Below, piece after piece: positions 7,303-13,858 of a stretch of DNA of 22,850 nucleotides. The stretch covers positions 1-22,850 of the IMG/VR virus record IMGVR_UViG_3300042924_003795, one strand, 5' to 3'. The position numbers and the translations under genes were made by a program. The notes beneath the pieces are model-generated. The model saw only the letters and a program-made list of their open reading frames with translations. It made no database searches and had not been told where the DNA came from. Position 1 is the stretch's first letter. Each line of letters starts with the position of its first letter. Origin of the DNA: a virus.

Positions 7303-9365
7303 GGCAAAGTCTCAAGAGTTCGGACATCATTGACCACAAAAGTTTTCTTGTGCTTGAACAATTTCTTCTGTCCTTCCTCTTTCATCAACATATGACCACT
7401 CATGACCAACGATGTCAGAGCCGCAGAAATCTCGGTGTTGCCAATCTTATGACCTTCTTTGCGAATCTTTTCTCTGATCTCATTCAAGCCCATCTCATAT
7501 CCATGTGCTTCCATAAACTGTGAGACCAACTCAAGGCGAGAGTCGGCAGAGGCGATGGCAACGGTGCCACCTGAGATTGAGACCGAGATTGACCCATCCT
7601 TGCCGTTTCGGATATTGGCAACGCCAAGTGTCTTTGCATCAGGGCATAAGGCTCGGACATAGCCAGGGCGATCTTTAGTGACCTTCAAATCCAATGCCCC
7701 GTCAATGCCTCTACCAAATGGCAAGGACACATCACAGGCAATTGCCACCCCATCAATATCAGCTCGCTTGGCTTGAGCGCCGATGGCATAGTTGCCTCGA
7801 TTGTCTTTGCTCTTAGTCACATGGTCAATGGTCAGAATCCCTGCGCCAAATATCTTCAAAGGTTTGAGAACCTTCTGAGTGAAGGTGGTTGCATCCTTAT
7901 TCTTTTCCAAATCAAGCCCAAGTAAGTTCATCGCAGCATTGACACCATCCACGACAATCAAGGTTGGCATGAACTTGCCGATCTCGGTTTTCATAATCTC
8001 ACCGATGCCCTCACCCAATGGTTCATCAGGGTTGGCATACTTGAACGACTTTAGCTTCGTCATGTCGCATTTCAGGGTTTGAAGGCGGTTAAAGATGCCA
8101 CGGGCAGAATCCTCAAAGTCAATGTAGAAAACACAATTGCCCCTTGCTAACTCCTGCCGCACCGCTTCAAGTGCCACCCAAGTCTTGCCTGACTCAGACT
8201 CACCGAAGAGTGCGTTGACCTTACCTGCATAAAGGATGCAGTTGCCATCCTCACGGCGAAGCATTGACGGTGGCGGTTCTTCCTCAAAGTTCTCATTCCA
8301 AATCTCGCGTGGAATCCAAGAACTTGTGGCAACTTCCTCATTCTCATCATGTAACTGCACCATTGATGGGGCGTGAACATCTAACCCTGCCCAATCGGTT
8401 TTCAGCTCGTGTGATGCTCCGTAACCCTTCTCACGCAAGGCTTTGGCTGCCTGTTTGAAATCTCCATTGTGTTCAATCTGTGCGTATGCTGCAAACTTGG
8501 AGTATGAGGATTCAGCGTTGAAAATGGTGCTTGTTGAAAATACAAACAGTTTGTCATTGCCGTTGAAGTTGGTCGTGGCAGATACGCCTTCATTCTTGCC
8601 TGGTCTGCGCCATGCGGTGGCATCGCCCTTTGAATAAACTTTAGTCCACCCAAGAGGTTCAAGGATAGATTCCCAAGTGACTTTGGCGTTGTAGTCATCA
8701 CCTGCCGACAATGACGAGTCATCGCGCTTGACCACATCTGCCTGAATAGATTCAACCTTTGGCATCTGATCAAACATCGCAAAGAGGTCATGCAGGGCAT
8801 TTCTTTGCTGCATCGTAATTGTTGGAATGGTCTCGATTGAACCGCCAATCAATGTCCAATTGCCACCTGAAGGGTGTGTGGTGCCACCTGACGGTGCGGT
8901 GATAGTGAACCCACCCTGACCGCGAGTTTCGGCAAGCACATCGTTGCCACCTTCACCTGGTTTGCGAGCCAACTTTGTATTGCCAGGAACTTCGCCATCT
9001 GAAATCTTGTAAAGCCAATGAAGTCCACCTGAAGGTGTCATCTCCACATATCCTGAGTTCAATTGCTCCCATAACTCTTTCAATCCTGAGTTATTGGCAA
9101 TCTCTGCGATCTCAAGATGTATCTTTTGAGCTACGGCGCGACCTTCAAGTTCGAGCATCTCAAGATTGCCAGAGACCTTGCCGGTGACAACGCCAATGCC
9201 ATCAACACCATTCTTGAACCACATCAACAATTCATCGGTGTTGGGCAGTTCCTCTTGAAAGCGTTGCCAGGCAAAGGCAGGTCGCTTGGAGCCGTCATTG
9301 GCGACAGGAACGACAGAGATTCCTTCTTTCAGGAACCGCAGCGCGATTGGCAGTAGTTCATTCAT
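7287..9365 (-). CDS. Primase-polymerase / RecA-like helicase fusion
   Basis: 692 residues from ATG 9365, which lies inside the end of the methyltransferase ORF (8-base overlap). N-terminal Prim-Pol domain about residues 1-180: FLKEGISVVPVANDGSKRPA, then LEMLELEG where most relatives have a DxD-type metal site, PSGGLHWLY at 111-119 and RGQGGFTITAPSG. A linker leads to a RecA-like/AAA_25 ATPase: Walker A FGESESGKT at 387-395, FYIDFEDS, Walker B LIVVDGVN at 469-476 and GILTIDHVTK. The C-terminus resembles a winged helix. Such fusions prime and unwind phage DNA. The open frame runs to 9500, but the extension is spurious. Confidence 0.9.
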   Translation of the reverse strand: MNELLPIALRFLKEGISVVPVANDGSKRPAFAWQRFQEELPNTDELLMWFKNGVDGIGVVTGKVSGNLEMLELEGRAVAQKIHLEIAEIANNSGLKELWEQLNSGYVEMTPSGGLHWLYKISDGEVPGNTKLARKPGEGGNDVLAETRGQGGFTITAPSGGTTHPSGGNWTLIGGSIETIPTITMQQRNALHDLFAMFDQMPKVESIQADVVKRDDSSLSAGDDYNAKVTWESILEPLGWTKVYSKGDATAWRRPGKNEGVSATTNFNGNDKLFVFSTSTIFNAESSYSKFAAYAQIEHNGDFKQAAKALREKGYGASHELKTDWAGLDVHAPSMVQLHDENEEVATSSWIPREIWNENFEEEPPPSMLRREDGNCILYAGKVNALFGESESGKTWVALEAVRQELARGNCVFYIDFEDSARGIFNRLQTLKCDMTKLKSFKYANPDEPLGEGIGEIMKTEIGKFMPTLIVVDGVNAAMNLLGLDLEKNKDATTFTQKVLKPLKIFGAGILTIDHVTKSKDNRGNYAIGAQAKRADIDGVAIACDVSLPFGRGIDGALDLKVTKDRPGYVRALCPDAKTLGVANIRNGKDGSISVSISGGTVAIASADSRLELVSQFMEAHGYEMGLNEIREKIRKEGHKIGNTEISAALTSLVMSGHMLMKEEGQKKLFKHKKTFVVNDVRTLETLPVDNS

Positions 9366-10086
9366 AGTTGCCGACCATCCGTGAAATGATCCACTCAACG
9401 ACAGGAACTGCAACTGCATTGCCCATTTGCTTGTATCGGTTTGAATCTGCTTGTCCATCTGTCCAATTGTCAGGGAACCCTTGAAGGCGCTCACATTCAA
9501 CAGGTGTCAATCGGCGAACAGTTGAAGTTTCCGCAAGGAACAACTGTGCATGATGAGATTGTGGTGATGGCAAATGACCTTGAAGAGTCAATGATGTTTC
9601 TGTTTCAGTAGCACTAAAATTATTGGCTTTCGCATCTTCTCTGACTGAATATGCAACTGCCATCCCTGAACCACCTGTTCTCAAAGTTGGCGAGTTTGTT
9701 TCACTTGGTTGAGCATCTAAACCTTGCGTGTGACTAAAAATCATCGGCACATTCCCCCCACCTGTTCCATATCTTGAAATAACTGTTGGCACAATGCCAT
9801 CTTCATACACTCTGACATCATCAACACGAGTTCCGTCAATGATCAAAACCATCCCCATTTTGTCCAAATCTGACCCCACTCGTAAAGTTTGATTGACATT
9901 TGAAATTGTTTGGTTGTAACCATCAACTGCCACAATCAGCACCGTTGCATATGCTTCGCCGTTGTTATCCATTGCGTTCAATGTTGGTGCTACCCCCCCC
10001 GAAATCCAAGATTCATAATCATTTACATTTTGTGCGCGTTTAGCTTTCGTGAATATCATTTGCAACCTGAAGAAAGCCTGAAGCAA
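9358..10086 (-). CDS. Cytosine-C5 DNA methyltransferase, C-terminal part (separate ORF)
   Basis: Up to 242 residues if TTG 10086 is used; ATG 10059 (MIFTKAKRAQNVNDYESW) is the alternative start. It carries the end of a Dcm-type enzyme: an APTLNAMDNNGEAYATVLI segment common in phage Dcm target-recognition regions, then motif IX RRLTPVECERLQGFPDNWT and motif X RYKQMGNAVAVPVVEWI. The catalytic motifs are in the upstream ORF, which is one frame off and overlaps by 47 bases. Either this is a two-subunit enzyme like M.AquI, a programmed frameshift, or a frameshifted gene. An eight-C run lies at 9993-10000 but downstream of the junction. Confidence 0.8.
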   Translation of the reverse strand: MLQAFFRLQMIFTKAKRAQNVNDYESWISGGVAPTLNAMDNNGEAYATVLIVAVDGYNQTISNVNQTLRVGSDLDKMGMVLIIDGTRVDDVRVYEDGIVPTVISRYGTGGGNVPMIFSHTQGLDAQPSETNSPTLRTGGSGMAVAYSVREDAKANNFSATETETSLTLQGHLPSPQSHHAQLFLAETSTVRRLTPVECERLQGFPDNWTDGQADSNRYKQMGNAVAVPVVEWIISRMVGNYE

Positions 10087-10780
10087 CGGATTGATGTGAT
10101 GTCATTCCTTTGGTTAAATCAGAAACAGTTAAGGCTGCAACTGTGCGACTATTTCCAACGCTTTCTGAAGTTGGGGTGGCAATGTCTTTTCTCTTCGATT
10201 TGCTCGCCGCAAGATACCCTGGGCGGCTTTGGGAGATAGCGAGTATTTCTTCAGGTGATCGCCCTGTGTCTCCAAGACATCCGACAATGAACACTCTACG
10301 GCGGCGTTGGGGAACTCCGAAGTGTTGAGCATCAAGCACCCGGTAGGCGATGCGATACCCGCGCTTGACCAACGCTTCAACGACAACGGCCATGTCTCTT
10401 CCGTTATTTGAGGAAAGTAAGCCAGGAACATTTTCAAGGATAAAGTTTTGCGCTCTTGTTTCGTCAAGGAGTCGGCAGATTTGCCAGAAAAGTCCACTCC
10501 GTTCTCCGCCCAATCCTGCTCGCTTACCGGCAACTGATAAATCTTGACAGGGGAATCCACCTGTGATGATTCCTGATTTTGGAATAAATCCTGCTGCGAT
10601 GAGTTGTTCACCTGTTACCCCCATGATGTCACCGAAAATTGTTGAGTTCGGAAAGTGTCGGCGAAGCACTTCCTGCGCTTTCTTGTCTATTTCAACCGAT
10701 GCAACTACCTTCACACCGTTTCGTTCAAGAGCTAAATCAAAACCACCTACACCTGCAAACAATGAAACTGCCGTAATCAT
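10040..10780 (-). CDS. Cytosine-C5 DNA methyltransferase, N-terminal catalytic part
   Basis: 246 residues from ATG 10780 (MITAVSLFAGVGGFDLAL), which overlaps the zinc-ribbon stop as ATGA; an in-frame start at 10792 adds only four residues. It has motif I SLFAGVGGFD, motif II-like SVEIDKKA, motif IV GGFPCQDLSVAGKR with catalytic C78, motif VI ILENVPGLL (116-118 ENV) and motif VIII FGVPQRRRRVFIVG. It stops at TAA 10040-10042 just where the target-recognition region should begin; motifs IX and X are in the next ORF in another frame. The product would methylate cytosine in duplex DNA, probably for restriction evasion. Target sequence cannot be read. Confidence 0.88.
   Translation of the reverse strand: MITAVSLFAGVGGFDLALERNGVKVVASVEIDKKAQEVLRRHFPNSTIFGDIMGVTGEQLIAAGFIPKSGIITGGFPCQDLSVAGKRAGLGGERSGLFWQICRLLDETRAQNFILENVPGLLSSNNGRDMAVVVEALVKRGYRIAYRVLDAQHFGVPQRRRRVFIVGCLGDTGRSPEEILAISQSRPGYLAASKSKRKDIATPTSESVGNSRTVAALTVSDLTKGMTSHQSVASGFLQVANDIHES
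10129..10611 (-). CDS. Overprinted ORF nested inside the methyltransferase gene
   Basis: 160 codons wholly inside the N-terminal methyltransferase ORF, one frame shifted, starting at GTG 10611 and stopping at TAA 10129. The C-terminal half, SLSDVLETQGDHLKKYSLSP followed by KAAQGILRRANRREKTLPPQ, resembles a small phage protein family with the pattern Y-x-LSPKA-x2-GILRRA-x2-R-x-K-x-LPP that I recall being annotated next to phage Dcm genes. The N-terminus SSQQDLFQNQESSQVDSP also looks like members of that family. A shadow ORF is the alternative. The GTG start has GGTGA context but no strong ribosome site. Confidence 0.4.
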   Translation of the reverse strand: MNNSSQQDLFQNQESSQVDSPVKIYQLPVSEQDWAENGVDFSGKSADSLTKQERKTLSLKMFLAYFPQITEETWPLSLKRWSSAGIASPTGCLMLNTSEFPNAAVECSLSDVLETQGDHLKKYSLSPKAAQGILRRANRREKTLPPQLQKALEIVAQLQP

Positions 10781-10947
10781 TTGCCACCCCATCCTTCACC
10801 TTTGAAGATGGTGCCACCGAGAGAATACTTGCGTTGCATCAACTTCTTCTTGCAACTTTGACAGATGATTCTTTTGTCATCATTCATCTCAAAAAACACT
10901 TCTGCAATGTGTCCACAATCGCAAGTGAATTCATAAAATGGAGTCAT
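10777..10947 (-). CDS. FmdB-like zinc-ribbon protein
   Basis: 56 residues from ATG 10947, which overlaps the upstream stop as TAATG; its TGA overlaps the methyltransferase start as ATGA. The pattern is MTPFYEFTCDCGHIAEVFFE, then CQSC near residues 29-32, and the ending TIFKGEGWGGK, which is typical of FmdB-family zinc ribbons (Zn_ribbon_8). The first metal knuckle reads CDCG, slightly shorter than the usual CxxC. Such small ribbons are common in phages and may bind nucleic acid or act as transcription modulators. Family call is good; role is unknown. Confidence 0.8.
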   Translation of the reverse strand: MTPFYEFTCDCGHIAEVFFEMNDDKRIICQSCKKKLMQRKYSLGGTIFKGEGWGGK

Positions 10948-11141
10948 TATTTACCCCTTGCAATATCAGCCGATACTGTGAATGCTCGCGCTTCGTGATC
11001 TGAGTCAATGTGAGTTTCAATCTCACTTGCAATGTGTTCTCGCACAATTTTTTCGACTTCAATGGCAATCTCAAAGATAGCCACTTGATCTTTTTCTCGC
11101 TTGAATATCGCCTCGCGGATTGCTTGCTGATAATCACTCAT
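10947..11141 (-). CDS. 64-residue hypothetical helical protein
   Basis: Starts ATG 11141 with GGGGG six bases upstream and ends in a TAATG overlap with the zinc-ribbon gene. The product is almost entirely helical and charged: MSDYQQAIREAIFKREKDQ, then AIEVEKIVREHIASEIETH. It has no cysteine, signal or membrane segment. No family is recognised. It is the first gene after the tRNA-like gap, so a promoter for the methyltransferase/primase group could lie just upstream, though I cannot point to clear boxes. Confidence 0.65.
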   Translation of the reverse strand: MSDYQQAIREAIFKREKDQVAIFEIAIEVEKIVREHIASEIETHIDSDHEARAFTVSADIARGK

Positions 11142-11171
11142 TCATTGCCCCCGTTCAAAGTTTTCTATCTT

Positions 11172-11233
11172 GTGAGGTGGTGGGAGTCGAACCCACCTGC
11201 GCAATTCCCCAAGAACGCAAATCCCATACCTCG
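11172..11233 (-). other. tRNA-like element with T-arm and acceptor but no D-arm
   Basis: Read on the minus strand, 11196-11180 forms a textbook T-arm: GTGGG, loop TTCGACT, CCCAC. It is followed by CACCTCA (11179-11173), which pairs over five bases (GAGGT with ACCTC) with CGAGGTA at 11233-11227. Only about 62 bases separate the ends, there is no D-arm, and the middle has only a weak, bulged TTC/GAA hairpin. CCA is not encoded. It may be a decayed tRNA, a tRNA 3'-end copy used as a phage attachment site, or a structured RNA. It lies in the 132-base gap 11142-11273, in which I see no gene. Confidence 0.35.
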
Positions 11234-11273
11234 TTCCCCGTGGCGAAAGGAAAGGATTAAAGCCACAGGAAAT

Positions 11274-11735
11274 TTATACCTGCTTTGCGCCCAACTGATT
11301 CAACAATGCCTGAACTTCAGGTGGCAAGTTGTTTGTGTCAATCGGTGCTTGCGGTGCGGCAGGGGCGGATGCTTTCGCATTGCCACCGCCGATGAAGGCG
11401 TTCGCCTTTGCTAGATCATCAGGATTGCCTGTGGCATCAATGAGAACCCACGGGGCAGATTTTCCGGCTTTGGCCGTTCCTTGTCCGATGCGTGCTAAAA
11501 CTCGTTGACCAATCTTGTCCTTGAGTGCATTCTTCAATGCAATGTTGAAAAACAAGATGTTGTTGTGTGTCTCATCGCCATCAAGGTCAACAATGTTGAC
11601 TTCAATTGCATCTGTGACTCCGTGAACGGTTGTGATCTCTTTCTTGTGTTCAATCGGTGTGATGATAAGCAGCTTTCCTGCCAAGTCTGCGACTTTGACT
11701 GAATCACCGCCACCTTGCGTTGGTGCTGTGAACAT
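11274..11735 (-). CDS. Putative single-stranded-DNA-binding-like replication protein
   Basis: 153 residues from ATG 11735, overlapping the upstream stop as TAATG. The N-terminal 100 residues look like an OB-type beta barrel: DLAGKLLIITPIEHKKEI, GVTDAIEVNIVDLDGDE, NNILFFNIALKNALKDKIGQ, RVLARIGQGTAK and SAPWVLIDATGNP. After about 110 comes an Ala/Pro/Gly linker and a short conserved tail LPPEVQALLNQLG. Actinophages often carry this protein beside Cas4-like exonucleases. It lacks the acidic tip of canonical SSB. An SSB or recombination-mediator role is inferred from fold impression and context. Confidence 0.6.
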   Translation of the reverse strand: MFTAPTQGGGDSVKVADLAGKLLIITPIEHKKEITTVHGVTDAIEVNIVDLDGDETHNNILFFNIALKNALKDKIGQRVLARIGQGTAKAGKSAPWVLIDATGNPDDLAKANAFIGGGNAKASAPAAPQAPIDTNNLPPEVQALLNQLGAKQV

Positions 11736-11869
11736 TACTGTTCCCCCTCTTCGTTGTTGTTGTTGTCTAACTCTGTCGGTGGATTATTTTCCACCCATTC
11801 TTTGACACCATCTGAGAGTGCCTTTGTCGGTATGAGACCGCACTTGCAAGAGTTACATTCGCACATCAT
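11735..11869 (-). CDS. 44-residue cysteine-rich micro-protein
   Basis: ATG 11869 overlaps the exonuclease-like stop as ATGA (a second ATG follows at 11866), and TAA overlaps the next ATG as TAATG. The start MMCECNSCKCGLIPTKAL packs four cysteines in ten residues, enough for a zinc or Fe-S site, followed by VKEWVENNPP and an Asn/Glu-rich tail from a CAA/CAN-type repeat (DNNNNEEGEQ). It fills exactly the space between two recombination genes. No family is recognised; a small metal-binding adaptor is plausible. Confidence 0.6.
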   Translation of the reverse strand: MMCECNSCKCGLIPTKALSDGVKEWVENNPPTELDNNNNEEGEQ

Positions 11870-12600
11870 TGAGTGTCTCCATGACAGGCGCGAGATAAAT
11901 CTTTGCTATACGGTAAAAAATAGGGGCAATAACTGCACAGTCTTGTCGGTTCGGCAGGTATTAAATCCCACATTTGCGGATTGCTCTCAACATCAACTGT
12001 TGAAAGAAGCGTGTATAAACTATCAATGCGAGCAAGTGCATCCAATGCAACCTGCTCATCATACTCATACATCTCCAGGTGCATCTCATCAAGTGAACCT
12101 GATGTCGGTAAATACACAAGTGCAACATGGTTGACGGTTGCACCTTGCTGTGCTTTGCCGTAACCATAAAGCTGAGTCTGAATCAATTGTTGCTTGGTCG
12201 CGCCTTCTTTTCTGCGCGTTTCAATTTGCTTAGATGAGGTGGTTTTCCAATCCATCACGATTCCACGGTTGACATCAAATAAGTCAATTGAACCTGACAG
12301 ACCCGAACGAATGGTGACTCGTTGCTCTACTTCATATCCTTCAATCTTGCCAAAGACCTCTGCCAAGTAAGCGTGAATTGCCGTTCCCACCTGGGCGCTC
12401 CAACTGCTGCTTCCACCCTCATTGATCTTTTCCCAATCAAGAAGTTTGTACGCAAGACGGCGTGAGCATTCATGCCCAATTTCAGATGGGCCGATGGCAA
12501 TTTGCTTTGAGCGTGGCGACCATTGACCTGCCTTTGTAATGATTTCAGCAAGTTCATCTGCCAACACCTTTGAAGGCTTATGCGGAGCAACGAATGTCAT
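11866..12600 (-). CDS. Cas4/RecB-like PD-(D/E)XK exonuclease
   Basis: 244 residues from ATG 12600, directly after the TAA of the preceding micro-gene. It contains an N-terminal Cys in IGHECSRRLAYKL (C45), a His in VGTAIHAYLAE (H76), the nuclease core SGSIDLFD (D106) and IVMDWKTTS (D117, K119), then QTQLYGYGKA. The C-terminal cluster LCSYCPYF plus ACHG (C222, C225, C239) completes four cysteines, as in Cas4/AddB [4Fe-4S] nucleases. No cas1/cas2 or CRISPR array is nearby. Phage enzymes of this kind resect DNA ends for recombination, fitting the SSB-like neighbour. Confidence 0.88.
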   Translation of the reverse strand: MTFVAPHKPSKVLADELAEIITKAGQWSPRSKQIAIGPSEIGHECSRRLAYKLLDWEKINEGGSSSWSAQVGTAIHAYLAEVFGKIEGYEVEQRVTIRSGLSGSIDLFDVNRGIVMDWKTTSSKQIETRRKEGATKQQLIQTQLYGYGKAQQGATVNHVALVYLPTSGSLDEMHLEMYEYDEQVALDALARIDSLYTLLSTVDVESNPQMWDLIPAEPTRLCSYCPYFLPYSKDLSRACHGDTQ

Positions 12601-12684
12601 TTATTCATCATCCTCTTCATCATCTTCATATGGCGTGAAAGGTGGTTCATCGAGAAGTGGTGAGATAGGCGTGATGATGCTCAT
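12601..12684 (-). CDS. 27-residue acidic micro-protein
   Basis: ATG 12684 overlaps the TGA of the upstream gene as ATGA, and the TAA abuts the exonuclease-like ATG with no space. The peptide begins MSIITPISPLLDEPPFTPY and ends EDDEEDDE. It is Pro-rich, then highly acidic, with no metal or membrane features. The acidic tail resembles that of the 66-residue protein at 5774-5974. Coupling on both sides argues for translation, but its small size and low complexity keep confidence modest; no function is assigned. Confidence 0.45.
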   Translation of the reverse strand: MSIITPISPLLDEPPFTPYEDDEEDDE

Positions 12685-13001
12685 TGCTCACCACTCTCGA
12701 CAACTGTGAAGCGGCGTGAAGTTGTTGGAATCTCAAGCAACTGAATGACCTGATCAGGCAGGATTTCTCGTGCCTTCTTGACATCAATTCGTCTTGATTC
12801 AACAAATGACCATCGGACAACCTCGTTGCCCTGGTACATACCAACTTCAGCATCGCCCAATGCGCTTTCAAGGTGCGAACGAGCTATGTCGGCAACTTCT
12901 TGCCATTCTTTTATCTTGCTCAACGCTTCTTTGTATTGTTTGAGCCAAGATGCAATGTCATCATCTAAGACAACACGCTTGTGTTCAATTTCAATGGTCA
13001 C
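12681..13001 (-). CDS. Hypothetical protein resembling the C-terminal part of YqaJ-type phage nucleases
   Basis: 106 residues from GTG 13001, with GGGGG nine bases upstream. Residues 10-50 are a charged helical segment (DDDIASWLKQYKEALSKIKE). Then comes GDAEVGMYQGNEVVRWSFVE, SRRIDVKKAREILPDQV and the ending PTTSRRFTVVESGEQ. The pattern A/G-E-V-G...W...R-x-D-x-K...TSRRFxV resembles the region that follows the catalytic core of YqaJ-like recombinases, here encoded separately beside a Cas4/RecB-like nuclease. A nuclease partner is a reasonable inference; the similarity is from memory. Confidence 0.6.
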   Translation of the reverse strand: MTIEIEHKRVVLDDDIASWLKQYKEALSKIKEWQEVADIARSHLESALGDAEVGMYQGNEVVRWSFVESRRIDVKKAREILPDQVIQLLEIPTTSRRFTVVESGEQ

Positions 13002-13022
13002 TTGTAATTCCCCCGAATCTTT

Positions 13023-13409
13023 TCAGTACCAATTGAATTTTTGGAAGTGTGACCAAGCAGAGCATGGAGACACATGGCGCCGATGGATATAGGCGAGAGT
13101 TGCCACAAGTTGTGACACCTTAGACTCAGAATGTTCCATTCCAAGATTGCGATAAGTAGAGTCAAGCAGTTGGCCGATGCCTTGAGCTGAACTCGTTGGG
13201 TTTTTTGCATCTTTCCAGGCTGATTCTTTGCCAATCAACGCGGAAAAACATTTGTATTGCTTAGTTGTAAGCAAATCACGAGCCACTTCCTTCGGATTTA
13301 CCTGGGCAAGCGGTGGTCGCTCTGAATAGACAACGGATGCAGGAACTGCAATTTGTGGAGCGAATGCGGCATTGACAACCATTGATGTCAAACCATTTAC
13401 GCTGATCAT
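13023..13409 (-). CDS. Lytic transglycosylase-like protein (SLT/lysozyme fold)
   Basis: 128 residues from ATG 13409, overlapping the WhiB stop as ATGA. After a hydrophobic/Ala-rich N-terminus (AAFAPQIAVPASVVY) that could be a weak signal sequence comes the catalytic block FSALIGKESAWKDAKNPTS with Glu62, then AQGIGQLLDSTYRNLGM and LVATLAYIHRRH, and the end AWSHFQKFNWY. These are the goose-lysozyme/SLT motifs ES and GxxQ. It would cleave peptidoglycan. It lies among recombination genes, far from the endolysin at 18838, so it may help DNA entry or be a second lytic enzyme. Confidence 0.78.
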   Translation of the reverse strand: MISVNGLTSMVVNAAFAPQIAVPASVVYSERPPLAQVNPKEVARDLLTTKQYKCFSALIGKESAWKDAKNPTSSAQGIGQLLDSTYRNLGMEHSESKVSQLVATLAYIHRRHVSPCSAWSHFQKFNWY

Positions 13410-13858
13410 AATTGCAATCCCCCTGATGAGTTTTTTGTTTTGAGTTGTGATTGGAGTTCTCCCTCTGATTTCACCCCTGCCTTGCGAAGAACTTGCGTTG
13501 TGTACGAAAGGTCAACATTCAAAGCAACTGAGATTTCTTTTGGTGTTCTTCCTTGCAGATGAAGTCTGCGAATCGTCTCGGCGTTATTCTTGCCGAACTT
13601 TTTGCGCCTTCTTTGAACATAAACTCCACGCTCCTTTGGTGTCGTTCCTGCCCAAATCCCAAATGGGATGTTTTCTGCAAGTGCGTATTCCAAGCACTCC
13701 TTTCGTTCTATACAACCTTCGCAAATACTGCGAGCGATTGGGAGACTGTTTGCCTCTTCGACTTTTCCTTCAGGAAAGAAAATGTCGGGGTTTTCGATGT
13801 CACGGCATTGTGCCTGTGTCAACAAAGGTAATGTGGGGAAGAAGTATTCGAAATTCAC
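13406..13858 (-). CDS. WhiB-family iron-sulphur regulator with C-terminal HTH
   Basis: 150 residues from GTG 13858, overlapping the resolvase stop as GTGA. The four cluster cysteines are C18, C46, C49 and C55 (AQCRD, CEGCIERKEC), followed by the WhiB turn FGIWAGTTPKER, where the usual GVWGG is GIWAG. WhiB proteins bind a [4Fe-4S] cluster and the host sigma factor. Phage versions such as that of TM4 can block host whiB2 or alter lysogeny. An extra C-terminal region (about 92-128) looks like a helix-turn-helix, GRTPKEISVALNVDLSYTTQ, which gives it a second possible DNA-binding module. Confidence 0.93.
   Translation of the reverse strand: MNFEYFFPTLPLLTQAQCRDIENPDIFFPEGKVEEANSLPIARSICEGCIERKECLEYALAENIPFGIWAGTTPKERGVYVQRRRKKFGKNNAETIRRLHLQGRTPKEISVALNVDLSYTTQVLRKAGVKSEGELQSQLKTKNSSGGLQL

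Noticed and set aside
11172-11233. A functional tRNA or a tmRNA end
   Set aside because: The D-arm and a proper anticodon arm are missing, the acceptor has two mismatches and no tag-reading frame or pseudoknot region is seen. Kept only as tRNA-like.
11866-12600. CRISPR-Cas adaptation gene
   Set aside because: Cas4-like motifs are present, but there is no cas1, cas2 or repeat array; the context is phage recombination.
12998-13234. Minus-strand 78-codon ORF
   Set aside because: It lies in another frame of the transglycosylase-like gene, which has the ES and GIGQ motifs.
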